Shown here: positions 56,583 through 64,000 of the stretch, piece after piece
Position numbering within the stretch: the first letter of the stretch is position 1
Layout: every line of letters starts with the position of its first letter
Assembly: GCF_001571085.1 (NCBI RefSeq)
Contig: NZ_BCTC01000029.1
Span: 1-64,000 of the forward strand
Length of the DNA: 64,000 nt
Origin: Azohydromonas lata NBRC 102462
Lineage (GTDB): Bacteria; Pseudomonadota; Gammaproteobacteria; Burkholderiales; Burkholderiaceae_C
Direction of reading: 5' to 3'
Notes under the pieces: model-generated
The model's input: only the letters and a program-made list of their open reading frames with translations
What the model was told of the DNA's origin: nothing
The model's database searches: none
Program-made: the position numbers and the translations under genes

Positions 56583-58427
56583 TCAGCCTTGCTGTTCGTG
56601 ACGGGAGCGCCGCGGCGGCGGCGAGGGTGGCGCGGCCTCGCAGGCGCAGCCCTGGGCGGCCTGCAGGCCAGGCCTGGACGGCGGCGGCGCATCGCTCCCG
56701 GCGCCGGCGTGCACCAGCGCGCGCACGCGCTCCAGCAGCTCGGCCTGCCGGTAGGGTTTGCTCAGCACCGGGTCGCGGCTGCTGCCGTGGCCGGCCAGCT
56801 CTTCGGCATACCCCGTGGCCAGCAGCACGGGCAGCCCCGGCTGGCGCCGGCGCGCGCGCTCGGCCAGCACCAGGCCGTTCATGCCGCCGGGCATGATGAC
56901 GTCGGTGAACAGCAGGTCCACGTGGCCTTGCCGCCCAAGCAGCTCCAGCCCCGCCTCGCCGCTGGGCGCGCTGAGCACGCGGTAGCCCTGCTCGCACAGG
57001 CAGTGCGCGGTCATGAGCCGCACGTCCTCGTTGTCCTCCACGAGCAGGATGGTGGCGCCGCCGTCGTGGTCGGCGGCAGGGCCGGCAGCCTCGCCGGCGG
57101 TGGCGGCCTCCTGGGCGCCGCCTGACGCCGCACCGGCCTCGCCGCGCCACGGTGCCGGCGCCCCCAGATGCGGTGCCTCGGCCGGAAAGATCATGCGCAC
57201 CGTGGTGCCGCGGCCGGGCTCGCTGGTGATCTCCAGCCGGCCGTGCGACTGCTGCACGAAGCCGTGCACCATGGCCAGGCCCAGGCCCGTGCCGGGCTCC
57301 TTGGTGGTGAAGAAGGGCTCCGTGGCACGGCTGGCCACCTCGGCCGGCATGCCCTGGCCCTCGTCCACGACGCACAGCACCACGTGCGGTCCGGGCGGCA
57401 GCGGCGGCACCCGCGGCCGGCTGCCCTCCTCCAGCAGCATGGTGCCCACGCTCACGCGGCCGCCGCCGGGCATGGCGTCGCGCGCGTTGATGAGCACGTT
57501 GAGCAGCGCCATCTCCAGGTGCGTCGGGTCCAGCCGGCAGTGCGGCAGCCCCGGCTTGAGGTCCAGCCGCAAGTCCACCTTGTCGCCCAGGGTGCGCACC
57601 AGCATCTCGCTGAATTCCACCACCAGCGCGTTGAGGTTCACGCGCCGCGGCTCCAGGCGCTGCTTGCGCGCAAAGGCCAGCAACTGCTGCGTGAGCTTGC
57701 CGCCCTTCTCTGCCGCGCGCTGGGCCTGGCGCACGCAGCGCAGGCCCAGCTCGTCCTGGCGCAGCCGCATGGCGGCGATCTCCAGGTTGGCCGTGACCAC
57801 CTGCAGCAGGTTGTTGAAGTCATGGGCCAGCCCGGCGGTGAGCTGGCCTATGGCCTCCATCTTCTGCGCCTGGCGCAGCGACAGCTCGAAGCTGCGCCGG
57901 CGCGAGATGTCCACCTGCGAGGAGAAGTAGTAGAGCAGCCGGCCCTCGGCGTCGAAGACCGGCCCGATGAACAGCGCGTTCCAGAACGGCGTGCCGTCGG
58001 CCTTGTAGTTGACGAGGTCCACGGCCACGGCGCGGTGCTCGGCCAGGGCCTCGCGCACCTCGGCCACGGCGTCGGGGTCGGTGTCGGGGCCCTGCAGGAA
58101 GCGGCAGTTGCGGCCCAGCACCTGCGCTTCGTCATAGCCCGTGAGGTCCAGGAAGGCGCGGTTGGCGAAGACCACGGGGTTGTCCGGCTGGTTGGGGTCG
58201 GTGATGACCATGGGCATGCGCGTCATCTCTATGGCGGCAAAGAACACGTTGCCGCGCTCGTCCAGCCCGGGCTGGCTGATGAAGCCGGCCTGCCAGTGCC
58301 GCACGCCGGGCCCGCCCGTGGGGTTGCAGGCATTGCCCTCCACTTCGCCGGCAGCAGGCAAGCCTTGGCTGCCGCCCTGGTCGTCCAGCGGCCTGTCGTC
58401 GTCCTCAGCCTTGCTGCCCGTGGTCAT
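56583..58427 (-). CDS. LOV-domain hybrid histidine kinase (blue-light receptor)
   Basis: A 614-residue predicted photoreceptor. The LOV domain (about residues 65-175) has the flavin signature GRNCRFLQG with the adduct-forming cysteine at residue 108, the flavin-contact asparagines at 140 and 150 and glutamine at 171. A histidine kinase core follows, with the phosphorylated histidine near residue 202 in [12 protein letters not shown]-binding boxes including VLINARDAM and [12 protein letters not shown], and a C-terminal receiver domain starting [10 protein letters not shown]. All residues needed for a light-driven flavin-cysteinyl adduct are present. It lies between a PAS kinase gene (77 bases upstream) and a lone receiver gene (13 bases downstream). 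Confidence 0.93.
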   Translation of the reverse strand: MTTGSKAEDDDRPLDDQGGSQGLPAAGEVEGNACNPTGGPGVRHWQAGFISQPGLDERGNVFFAAIEMTRMPMVITDPNQPDNPVVFANRAFLDLTGYDEAQVLGRNCRFLQGPDTDPDAVAEVREALAEHRAVAVDLVNYKADGTPFWNALFIGPVFDAEGRLLYYFSSQVDISRRRSFELSLRQAQKMEAIGQLTAGLAHDFNNLLQVVTANLEIAAMRLRQDELGLRCVRQAQRAAEKGGKLTQQLLAFARKQRLEPRRVNLNALVVEFSEMLVRTLGDKVDLRLDLKPGLPHCRLDPTHLEMALLNVLINARDAMPGGGRVSVGTMLLEEGSRPRVPPLPPGPHVVLCVVDEGQGMPAEVASRATEPFFTTKEPGTGLGLAMVHGFVQQSHGRLEITSEPGRGTTVRMIFPAEAPHLGAPAPWRGEAGAASGGAQEAATAGEAAGPAADHDGGATILLVEDNEDVRLMTAHCLCEQGYRVLSAPSGEAGLELLGRQGHVDLLFTDVIMPGGMNGLVLAERARRRQPGLPVLLATGYAEELAGHGSSRDPVLSKPYRQAELLERVRALVHAGAGSDAPPPSRPGLQAAQGCACEAAPPSPPPRRSRHEQQG

Positions 58428-58504
58428 CGCTGCTCCAACTGCTTGATTTCAAATGGGTAGTTGCCCCGGGCCAGTGCAAGCGCGGTGCCCGGGCGGGCCC
58501 TCGC

Positions 58505-60289
58505 TCAGCGCGGCGCAGCGGACGCATCCTGCAGCGGCAGCGAGATCTCCACGGCAAAGCTGCTGCCCTGCCCGGGCACGCTGTGCAGCGACAGCGTGCC
58601 GCCCATCACGTCCACCAGGCGGCGGACGATGGACAGGCCCAGGCCCGTGCCGCCGAAGCGCCGCGTGGTGGAGCTGTCGGCCTGCATGAAGGGCTCGAAG
58701 ATGCGCACGCGCTGCTCGGCCGAGATGCCTATGCCGGTGTCGCGCACCTCGAAGCGCAGGAGCGCCCGGCCGCCGTCCTGCTCGCGGGCGGCCACGCCCA
58801 GCGTGACCTCGCCGGACGGCGTGAACTTCACGGCGTTGCCCAGCAGGTTGAGCAGCACCTGTTTCAGGCGCAGCGGATCGCCCAGCAGCGGGCCGGGCCA
58901 GGTGGGCTCGGCGGCGGCGCCGGTGTCCAGGCGCAGCTTCAAGCCCTTGGCCGTGGCCTGCGGCTCGACCATGGCGCACAGCGCGTGCAGCAGCGGGCCC
59001 AGCTCGAAGGGCACGGACTCCAGGTGCATCTCGCCGGCCTCGATGCGCGAGAGGTCCAGCACGTCGTTGGTCAGCGCCAGCAACTGCTCGCCGGCCTGCT
59101 GGATGTGGCCTATGAAGCGCCGCCCGTCCGGGGATAGCTCCATGCGCGCCATGAGCTGGCTCAGGCCGATGACGGCGTTGAGCGGCGTGCGTATCTCGTG
59201 GCTCATGTGCGCGAGAAAGGCGCTCTTGGCGCGGCTGGCCGCCTCGGCCTGCGCGGTGCGCTGGCGCAGCGTCTCCTCCAGCGCCTTGCGCTCGGAGAGG
59301 TCGGTGAGCACGCCCAGGAAGCCCTTGGGCGCGTCGCGGCCGTCGCGCAGCACGCTCAGGCTCAGCAGCACGGGCACGCGCGAGCCGTCGGCGCGCACGC
59401 AGCTCCACTCCTGGCCGGACTCGGCGCCGGGCCGCGACGGCTCGTCGTCCACGCGGCGCGAGGGCCACAGCACGCGCAGGATGTCGGCCGGCAGCGTGCG
59501 GGCGCGCTCGCGCAACTGCGCGGGTTCGAAGAAGTCCAGCACGCGCAGGCCCAGCGCCTGGCTGGCGCTGATGCCCAGCAGCTCCTGCGCGGCGCGGTTG
59601 ATGGTGGTGATGCGCCAGTGCAGGTCGGTGGCGACGATGGCGCTGGCCGCGCTGTCCAGCACGGTGCGCATCTCGCGCGAGCGCTGCTGCATGCGCTGCT
59701 CCAGCAGCTCGCGCGCGGTGTGCTGCTCGTGCACGTCGGTGGCCACGCAGAACCAGCGCCGCGGCCCGCCGCCGGCCTCGGCCAGGGGCTCCACGCGCAC
59801 GAGGTGCCATCTGTAAACCCCGTCGTGCCGGCGCAGCCGCAGCTCCTGCACGAAGGCCAGGCCCGTGTCGGCGGCGTGGCGCCAGTGCGCGCGGGCCACG
59901 GGGCGGTCGTCGGCATGCATGCAGTCCACCCAGCCCTGGCCCAGGGCCGCGGGCTCGGCCTGGCCGGTGTACTCGCTCCAGCGGCGGTTGAACCAGTCGG
60001 CCTGCGCGCCGGGGCCCACGCGCCACAGCAGGTCGGGGACAAGCTCGGACACGGCCTGGAAGCGGGCCTGGCTGTCGCGCAGCGCGGCCTGCACGGCCTC
60101 CACGTCGGCGTCGCCGCTGCGGCGGCGCTCCGGCGGTGGCGGCAAGGGGCCCACGTGATCGCCGGCCGCGGCAGGCGGCGCCACCGGCGGCCCGTCACCG
60201 GCCCCATCGGAGTCGGCGGCGTGCTTCAGGAAGCGCTTGGAGGACGCCGGGGCGCGCCGGGCGTGGGGGACTTGCGAGCCTAGGGACAT
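58505..60289 (-). CDS. PAS-domain sensor histidine kinase
   Basis: A 594-residue soluble kinase with no predicted membrane helices. Two PAS domains (about residues 72-192 and 208-335) precede a HisKA domain with the histidine at residue 364 in [15 protein letters not shown], and an ATPase domain with NAVKFT, DTGIGI and GGTGLGLSI. There is no receiver domain. The ATG at 60287-60289 is chosen because the frame upstream runs into the divergent promoter. It is the first gene of a probable three-gene signalling operon with the LOV kinase and the receiver protein. Confidence 0.91.
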   Translation of the reverse strand: MSLGSQVPHARRAPASSKRFLKHAADSDGAGDGPPVAPPAAAGDHVGPLPPPPERRRSGDADVEAVQAALRDSQARFQAVSELVPDLLWRVGPGAQADWFNRRWSEYTGQAEPAALGQGWVDCMHADDRPVARAHWRHAADTGLAFVQELRLRRHDGVYRWHLVRVEPLAEAGGGPRRWFCVATDVHEQHTARELLEQRMQQRSREMRTVLDSAASAIVATDLHWRITTINRAAQELLGISASQALGLRVLDFFEPAQLRERARTLPADILRVLWPSRRVDDEPSRPGAESGQEWSCVRADGSRVPVLLSLSVLRDGRDAPKGFLGVLTDLSERKALEETLRQRTAQAEAASRAKSAFLAHMSHEIRTPLNAVIGLSQLMARMELSPDGRRFIGHIQQAGEQLLALTNDVLDLSRIEAGEMHLESVPFELGPLLHALCAMVEPQATAKGLKLRLDTGAAAEPTWPGPLLGDPLRLKQVLLNLLGNAVKFTPSGEVTLGVAAREQDGGRALLRFEVRDTGIGISAEQRVRIFEPFMQADSSTTRRFGGTGLGLSIVRRLVDVMGGTLSLHSVPGQGSSFAVEISLPLQDASAAPR

Positions 60290-60411
60290 GGGCAGCGGGT
60301 GCGGGCGGCAGACGAATCCGGCCACAGAGCAAACGGCGTGCCTGCCTGCGGGATTGACGGCGCGGGCCGTTCTGGGGCTGGCGGGCCGTGCGCGGCTGCT
60401 ACGCTCGCGCG

Positions 60412-61668
60412 ATGTCCGCAAAACGCAGTCCCCTGAGCAATACGGCCCAACCCGCAGCCGCGGCCCCCGTGTCCCCCGCCGTCGTGGCCGTGGCGCTGGC
60501 GCTGCTGATGGGCCTGCAGCCTGTGACCACGGACCTCTACCTGCCCGCGCTGCCGCGCCTCACCCGCGCCTTCGAGGCGAGCACGGCGCAGAGCCAGCTC
60601 ACCATGTCGGCGCTGATCCTGGCCTTCGGCATGGGGCAGCTCTTCTGGGGACCGGTGGCCGACCGCTTCGGCCGCCGCCCGGTGCTGCTGCTGAGCCTGT
60701 CGCTCTACACCGCCGCGAGTCTGGGAGCGACGCTGGCGCCGGCCCTGGCTTGGCTGGTGCTGTGGCGCACGGTGCAGGGCGCGGCGCTGGCCGCGGCCGT
60801 GGTGTGCGCCCGCGCCATGGTGCGCGACCTGTACGAGCCCAGCGAGGGCGCGCACGTGATGTCCAAGGGCATGTCGGGCCTGGGCCTGATCGCCATCGCC
60901 TCGCCCATGCTCGGCGGCACGCTGGCGGCCACGCTGGGCTGGCGCGCGCCGCTGGGCGCGGTGGCGGCCATAGGCGCCATCGCGCTGCTGTTCGTGGCGC
61001 GGCAACTGCCGGAGTCGCTCGCGCACCGCAACCCGCAGGCGCTGCGATTGAAACCGCTGGCCGCCGCGGTGCGCGAGGTGCTGGGCCACCGCACCTTCCG
61101 CGCGTGGTCGGCGCTGGTGGCCTGCACCTACGGCGGGCTGTTCGCCATCCTGGCGCTGTCGTCCTTCGTCTACATCGAGGTGCTTGGGCTCACGCCCGGC
61201 CAGTACGGCGTGGCGCTGGCCTCCGGCTCGGTGGCCTACCTGCTGGGCACCTTCTTCTGCCGGCGCTGGCTGCTGCGCCACGGGCTGGACGGCGCCGTGC
61301 GCCGCGGCGCGGGGTTCAGCCTGGCCGGCGGCCTGTCCATGGCGGGCCTGGCGCTGGCGGGCGTGCAGGAGGTGTGGGCCGTGCTGCTGCCGCAGTGGCT
61401 CTACGCCTTCGGCCACGGCATCCACCAGCCCTGCGGGCAGGCCGGCGCGGTGGGGCCCTTCCCGCGCATGGCGGGCGTGGCCTCGGCGCTCAACGGGTTC
61501 GTGCTGGCCACCACCGCCTTCGTGGTCGGCCTGTGGGTGGGCCACGCCATGAACGGGACGACCCGGCCGCTGGGCCTGGTGCTGGGCGTGTTCGGCATCG
61601 CCACCGCCACGGTGGGCTGGACGCTGGTGCAGCGCCACGGCGTGCCGGCGCGGGCGCGCACGGCATGA
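60412..61668 (+). CDS. Bcr/CflA-family multidrug efflux MFS transporter
   Basis: Inner-membrane exporter of 418 residues with 12 predicted helices. The family's N-terminal [10 protein letters not shown] motif, the loop motif [14 protein letters not shown] between helices 2 and 3, and RAMVRDLYE after helix 4 are all seen. Substrates are not predictable. The ATG is at 60412. Its stop overlaps the miaA start as ATGA, coupling a drug transporter to a tRNA-modification gene. Confidence 0.92.
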   Translation: MSAKRSPLSNTAQPAAAAPVSPAVVAVALALLMGLQPVTTDLYLPALPRLTRAFEASTAQSQLTMSALILAFGMGQLFWGPVADRFGRRPVLLLSLSLYTAASLGATLAPALAWLVLWRTVQGAALAAAVVCARAMVRDLYEPSEGAHVMSKGMSGLGLIAIASPMLGGTLAATLGWRAPLGAVAAIGAIALLFVARQLPESLAHRNPQALRLKPLAAAVREVLGHRTFRAWSALVACTYGGLFAILALSSFVYIEVLGLTPGQYGVALASGSVAYLLGTFFCRRWLLRHGLDGAVRRGAGFSLAGGLSMAGLALAGVQEVWAVLLPQWLYAFGHGIHQPCGQAGAVGPFPRMAGVASALNGFVLATTAFVVGLWVGHAMNGTTRPLGLVLGVFGIATATVGWTLVQRHGVPARARTA

Positions 61669-62630
61669 GCGCGGCGGGCCTGGACGGGCTGCGCGCCCTG
61701 CCCTGGATCGCCCTGGCCGGCCCAACGGCCAGCGGCAAGACCGCGCTGGCGCTGGACCTGGCCGAGCACCTGGCCGCGCGTGGGCTGCCGGCGGAAATCG
61801 TGAGCGTGGACTCGGCGCTGGTCTACCGCGGCATGGACATCGGCACGGCCAAGCCCACGGCGCAGGAACGCGCGCGCGCGCCGCACCATCTGCTGGACCT
61901 GATAGCGCCCACGCAAGCCTATTCCGCCGCGCAATTCGTGGCCGACGCGCAGGCCGCCATGGCACGAATCCGCGAGCGCGGCGCGCTGCCGCTGCTGGTG
62001 GGCGGGACCATGCTGTACTTCAAGGCGCTCATAGACGGCCTGGACGACATGCCGCCCTCGGTGCCGCCGCTGCGCGCGGACATAGAAGCCCAGGCCGCCG
62101 AGCAGGGTTGGGCCTTCATGCATGGCGAGCTCGCCAAAGTGGACCCGGTGACCGCCGCGCGGCTAGCGCCGCTGGACGCGCAGCGCATTTCGCGGGCGCT
62201 GGAGGTTTACCGCGCCAGCGGCCGGCCGATATCGAGCTTCCACCGCGAAAAAAAAGCCAAGGCACCGGAAGGCCCGTTTTTCTCGCTGGAGCCGGAAAAC
62301 CGCTCGTGGCTGCACGAACGCATCAATTTGCGTTTCGAGCAAATGCTGCAGGCCGGGCTGGTGGCGGAAGTCGAGGCGCTGCGCGCGCGCGGCGACTTGA
62401 ATATCGAGCTGCCCTCCATGCGCTGCGTGGGATACCGGCAGGTGTGGGAGGCGCTGGACGCCGGATTGTCCGGCGCGCCCTTGCGACGTCAGGTCTTGGA
62501 AACCGGCAGCGCCGCGACGCGGCAATTGGCCAAAAGGCAGCTCACCTGGCTGCGCAGCATGCCGTGGCGAATTTCCATTGCCTGCGACGCGGCACAGCCG
62601 CTGCAGGCGCTGATCAGCCGGGTCGCGTGA
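61665..62630 (+). CDS. miaA: tRNA dimethylallyltransferase
   Basis: Adds the isopentenyl group to A37 of tRNAs that read U-starting codons. The 321 residues contain the P-loop [11 protein letters not shown] near residue 19, the catalytic aspartate in [19 protein letters not shown] and the [10 protein letters not shown] stretch late in the protein. The ATG at 61665 overlaps the upstream transporter stop by 4 bases. The 3' end overlaps the convergent PH-domain gene by 17 bases. Confidence 0.97.
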   Translation: MSAAGLDGLRALPWIALAGPTASGKTALALDLAEHLAARGLPAEIVSVDSALVYRGMDIGTAKPTAQERARAPHHLLDLIAPTQAYSAAQFVADAQAAMARIRERGALPLLVGGTMLYFKALIDGLDDMPPSVPPLRADIEAQAAEQGWAFMHGELAKVDPVTAARLAPLDAQRISRALEVYRASGRPISSFHREKKAKAPEGPFFSLEPENRSWLHERINLRFEQMLQAGLVAEVEALRARGDLNIELPSMRCVGYRQVWEALDAGLSGAPLRRQVLETGSAATRQLAKRQLTWLRSMPWRISIACDAAQPLQALISRVA

Positions 62631-63060
62631 AGCTGCTGCGCTTCATGCGCGAATACAGCGCCGCCATGAATTCCGTTCGCGAGCGCGGCGACACCAGCAT
62701 CAATTCCCGCCCGTAGCGTATTTCCACGCGCCGCAGCGACAGTGCCGGCGCCGAGGCCGGATTGAGGCTGAGCATGATGGACTTGATTTCCTGATAGGGA
62801 ATTTCCCATCGACGCATGCCGCTGCACACCAGCAAATGGTCCGGCATGAGGATGTAGCGGCAAGGCAGCACCATGACGCGCAGCGCCACGGCCATGAGCA
62901 AACCAATGCCCCAGGCGGCGGGAATACCGTCCACGGTGGCTTCATAAATCACCGCGCCGAAGGCCAGCAGCAGCGCCGCTGCGAGCCAGATGTCCACGCG
63001 CGTGGAGTAAGTGACGGGTTGCGCGTCGGATGAAACATCGCCGAACCGCTCAGCAGCCAT
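62614..63060 (-). CDS. PH-domain-containing membrane protein
   Basis: About 148 residues from ATG 63058-63060 (168 from a GTG at 63118-63120). Two adjacent hydrophobic segments near residues 24-62 form a membrane hairpin, followed by a bacterial pleckstrin-homology-like domain ([29 protein letters not shown]). Function is unknown. The start is uncertain because no strong ribosome site precedes either candidate. It overlaps miaA by 17 bases at its 3' end. Confidence 0.8.
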   Translation of the reverse strand: MAAERFGDVSSDAQPVTYSTRVDIWLAAALLLAFGAVIYEATVDGIPAAWGIGLLMAVALRVMVLPCRYILMPDHLLVCSGMRRWEIPYQEIKSIMLSLNPASAPALSLRRVEIRYGRELMLVSPRSRTEFMAALYSRMKRSSFTRPG

Positions 63061-63286
63061 GACTACTTTTGCCTTGAACTGGTAAATCCTGAAATACCGG
63101 TACGCGACCGGCGCCATCACTGCTCATGCAGGCGGGAAAATCCGCGGGCACATGATGCCTGCAAGCCGTTCGAAAGCTTTAGGTCCAGGCAGTTGTTCGT
63201 CCGGCGCTGAGCGCAAATAACAGGGGCATGGCGCGAATCCCCGAAAAACGTGAACTATTACCGGGCCCGGCAAAGGCGGCGTTCGG

Positions 63287-63598
63287 TCAATCGCCGGACG
63301 CGGAGCCGGCCAGTCGGGCGTGCTCGGCCATTTCCGCCTCGATGAAGGCCGCGATCATGGCCCGGTACACCCTTTCCGTGACGTCAGGATTGGCACCCAA
63401 TTCCCCGGCCAATGACTTGACCTTGGCAATCACCTGCTCCACGCGCTGCGGCGCCTTGACGTCGTCGGTGGTCTTCTTGAATTTTGCCGCCTGTTTTACA
63501 TAGCCGCCGCGCTCGGCGACGAGGGCGACGATCTGTCGGTCCAGGCGGTCAATTTGGGTGCGGACTTCTTCGAGGGATTCACAAGTCGCTGTCATCAT
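63287..63598 (-). CDS. AroQ-type chorismate mutase (PchB-like)
   Basis: A 103-residue all-helical enzyme. The pattern EEVRTQIDRLDRQIVALVAERGGYVKQA followed by K-APQR-E fits the AroQ/PchB family: the arginine and lysine that bind chorismate are in the first helix and the loop after it. It could be a chorismate mutase for Phe/Tyr or an isochorismate-pyruvate lyase; PchB-like residues favour neither decisively. The ATG at 63596-63598 is used; a TTG at 63613 would add five residues. No siderophore genes are nearby. Confidence 0.85.
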   Translation of the reverse strand: MMTATCESLEEVRTQIDRLDRQIVALVAERGGYVKQAAKFKKTTDDVKAPQRVEQVIAKVKSLAGELGANPDVTERVYRAMIAAFIEAEMAEHARLAGSASGD

Positions 63599-63630
63599 TT
63601 GAACAACATCCAATCAAAAAAAAACACACC

Positions 63631-63646
63631 CCAATATTTATATTGG
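63631..63646. promoter_or_regulatory. AT-rich perfect palindrome in the chorismate mutase/ABC divergent region
   Basis: CCAATAT and ATATTGG flank a two-base centre, 33 bases upstream of the chorismate mutase start, next to an A-rich run at 63616-63624. It is operator-like and lies in the most AT-rich stretch of the window's right end. The region 63,599-63,774 otherwise holds the divergent promoters. Confidence 0.4.
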
Positions 63647-63774
63647 GCCATCAATATTTTACAAGGCAAAAAGCGCAAGCCGATTGACTGCGCAATCACC
63701 GTAGACCACAAAACACGGCCAGGCCTTCCCTTTGCCCTTACAGTGGCGCCGTCCGCAAATGGCTCCACGAATCC

Positions 63775-64000
63775 ATGCTGTCCCTCCAAGCCCTTGAAAA
63801 ACGCTATGCCGACACCCCCGTTTTCACCGGCGTGGACCTGAAAGCGAGTCAAGGCGAATTCATCGCGATATTGGGCGAATCCGGCGTGGGCAAATCCACG
63901 CTGCTCAATTGCATCGCCGGGCTGGACCAGGCCGATGCCGGCCGCGTGGTGCTGGACGGCGTGGACGTGTTCAGCCTGGGCGAGGAGGCCCGCGCGCGCT
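63775..64000 (+). CDS. ABC transporter ATPase, 5' part (cut by window end)
   Basis: The frame is open from ATG 63775 to the end of the window, giving about 75 residues. It has the Walker A ILGESGVGKSTLLNCIAGLD near residue 33 and the start LSLQALEKRYADTPVF typical of LolD/MacB/YbbA-type ATPases. The remainder is outside the window, so the subfamily is only a guess. It diverges from the chorismate mutase gene. Confidence 0.85.
   Translation, partial: MLSLQALEKRYADTPVFTGVDLKASQGEFIAILGESGVGKSTLLNCIAGLDQADAGRVVLDGVDVFSLGEEARAR

Overview
The window is chromosomal DNA from a high-GC betaproteobacterium. The gene order (fimV-truA-trpF-trpB-trpA-accD, leuC-small lipoprotein-leuD-leuB-asd, gntR-sdhCDAB-sdhE-gltA beside mdh and acnB) and the protein flavour point to Burkholderiales, most likely Comamonadaceae. 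The genus cannot be fixed from the sequence alone. Names rest on motifs and recalled family knowledge; no database search was run.

Layout. (1) 0-20.6 kb: one nearly unbroken leftward run of housekeeping genes: LysR regulator, leuC, an entericidin-like lipoprotein, leuD, leuB, asd, fimV, truA, trpF, trpB, trpA, accD, folC, a SPOR-domain gene (dedD-like), cvpA, purF, metZ, gltX, then tRNA-Ala(GGC), tRNA-Glu(UUC) and tRNA-Asp(GUC) with a terminator. Many stops and starts overlap by 1-4 bases. (2) 20.6-31.4 kb: an accessory region that reads as a selenium island. It holds selD/senC and a selenosugar-synthase-type glycosyltransferase (senB) as a coupled pair, a secreted SUMF1-domain protein, a frameshifted cyanophycinase-like gene, the histidine trimethyltransferase egtD, and an ABC importer whose binding protein resembles the putative selenate-binding family. 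A FAD oxidoreductase of lower GC sits inside the importer locus. (3) 31.4-44.4 kb: a Bug-type binding protein, then the TCA block gltA-sdhE-sdhB-sdhA-sdhD-sdhC-gntR (leftward) and mdh, an HpcH/HpaI aldolase-like gene, a secreted protein and acnB (rightward). A 17-base palindromic sequence is shared by the gntR/mdh and acnB upstream regions, so the GntR protein is the natural candidate to control them. (4) 44.4-51.2 kb: a tandem P450 pair, one copy decayed, an AraC regulator, a PRC-barrel protein, a Ser/Gly-rich exported protein and a Cys-rich copper-storage-type protein. (5) 51.2-64 kb: sbcB, an exported ATP-dependent DNA ligase, an RluF-like pseudouridine synthase with an RGG-like repeat tail, a three-gene signalling operon with a canonical LOV-domain hybrid kinase, a Bcr/CflA exporter coupled to miaA, a PH-domain protein, a chorismate mutase and the start of an ABC ATPase cut by the window end.

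Most notable: the selenium island carries SenB, SenC, EgtD and an importer but no recognisable SenA/EgtB, so it encodes an incomplete selenoneine route or a variant of it. Two REP-doublet elements of different families and two decayed genes mark the accessory stretches.
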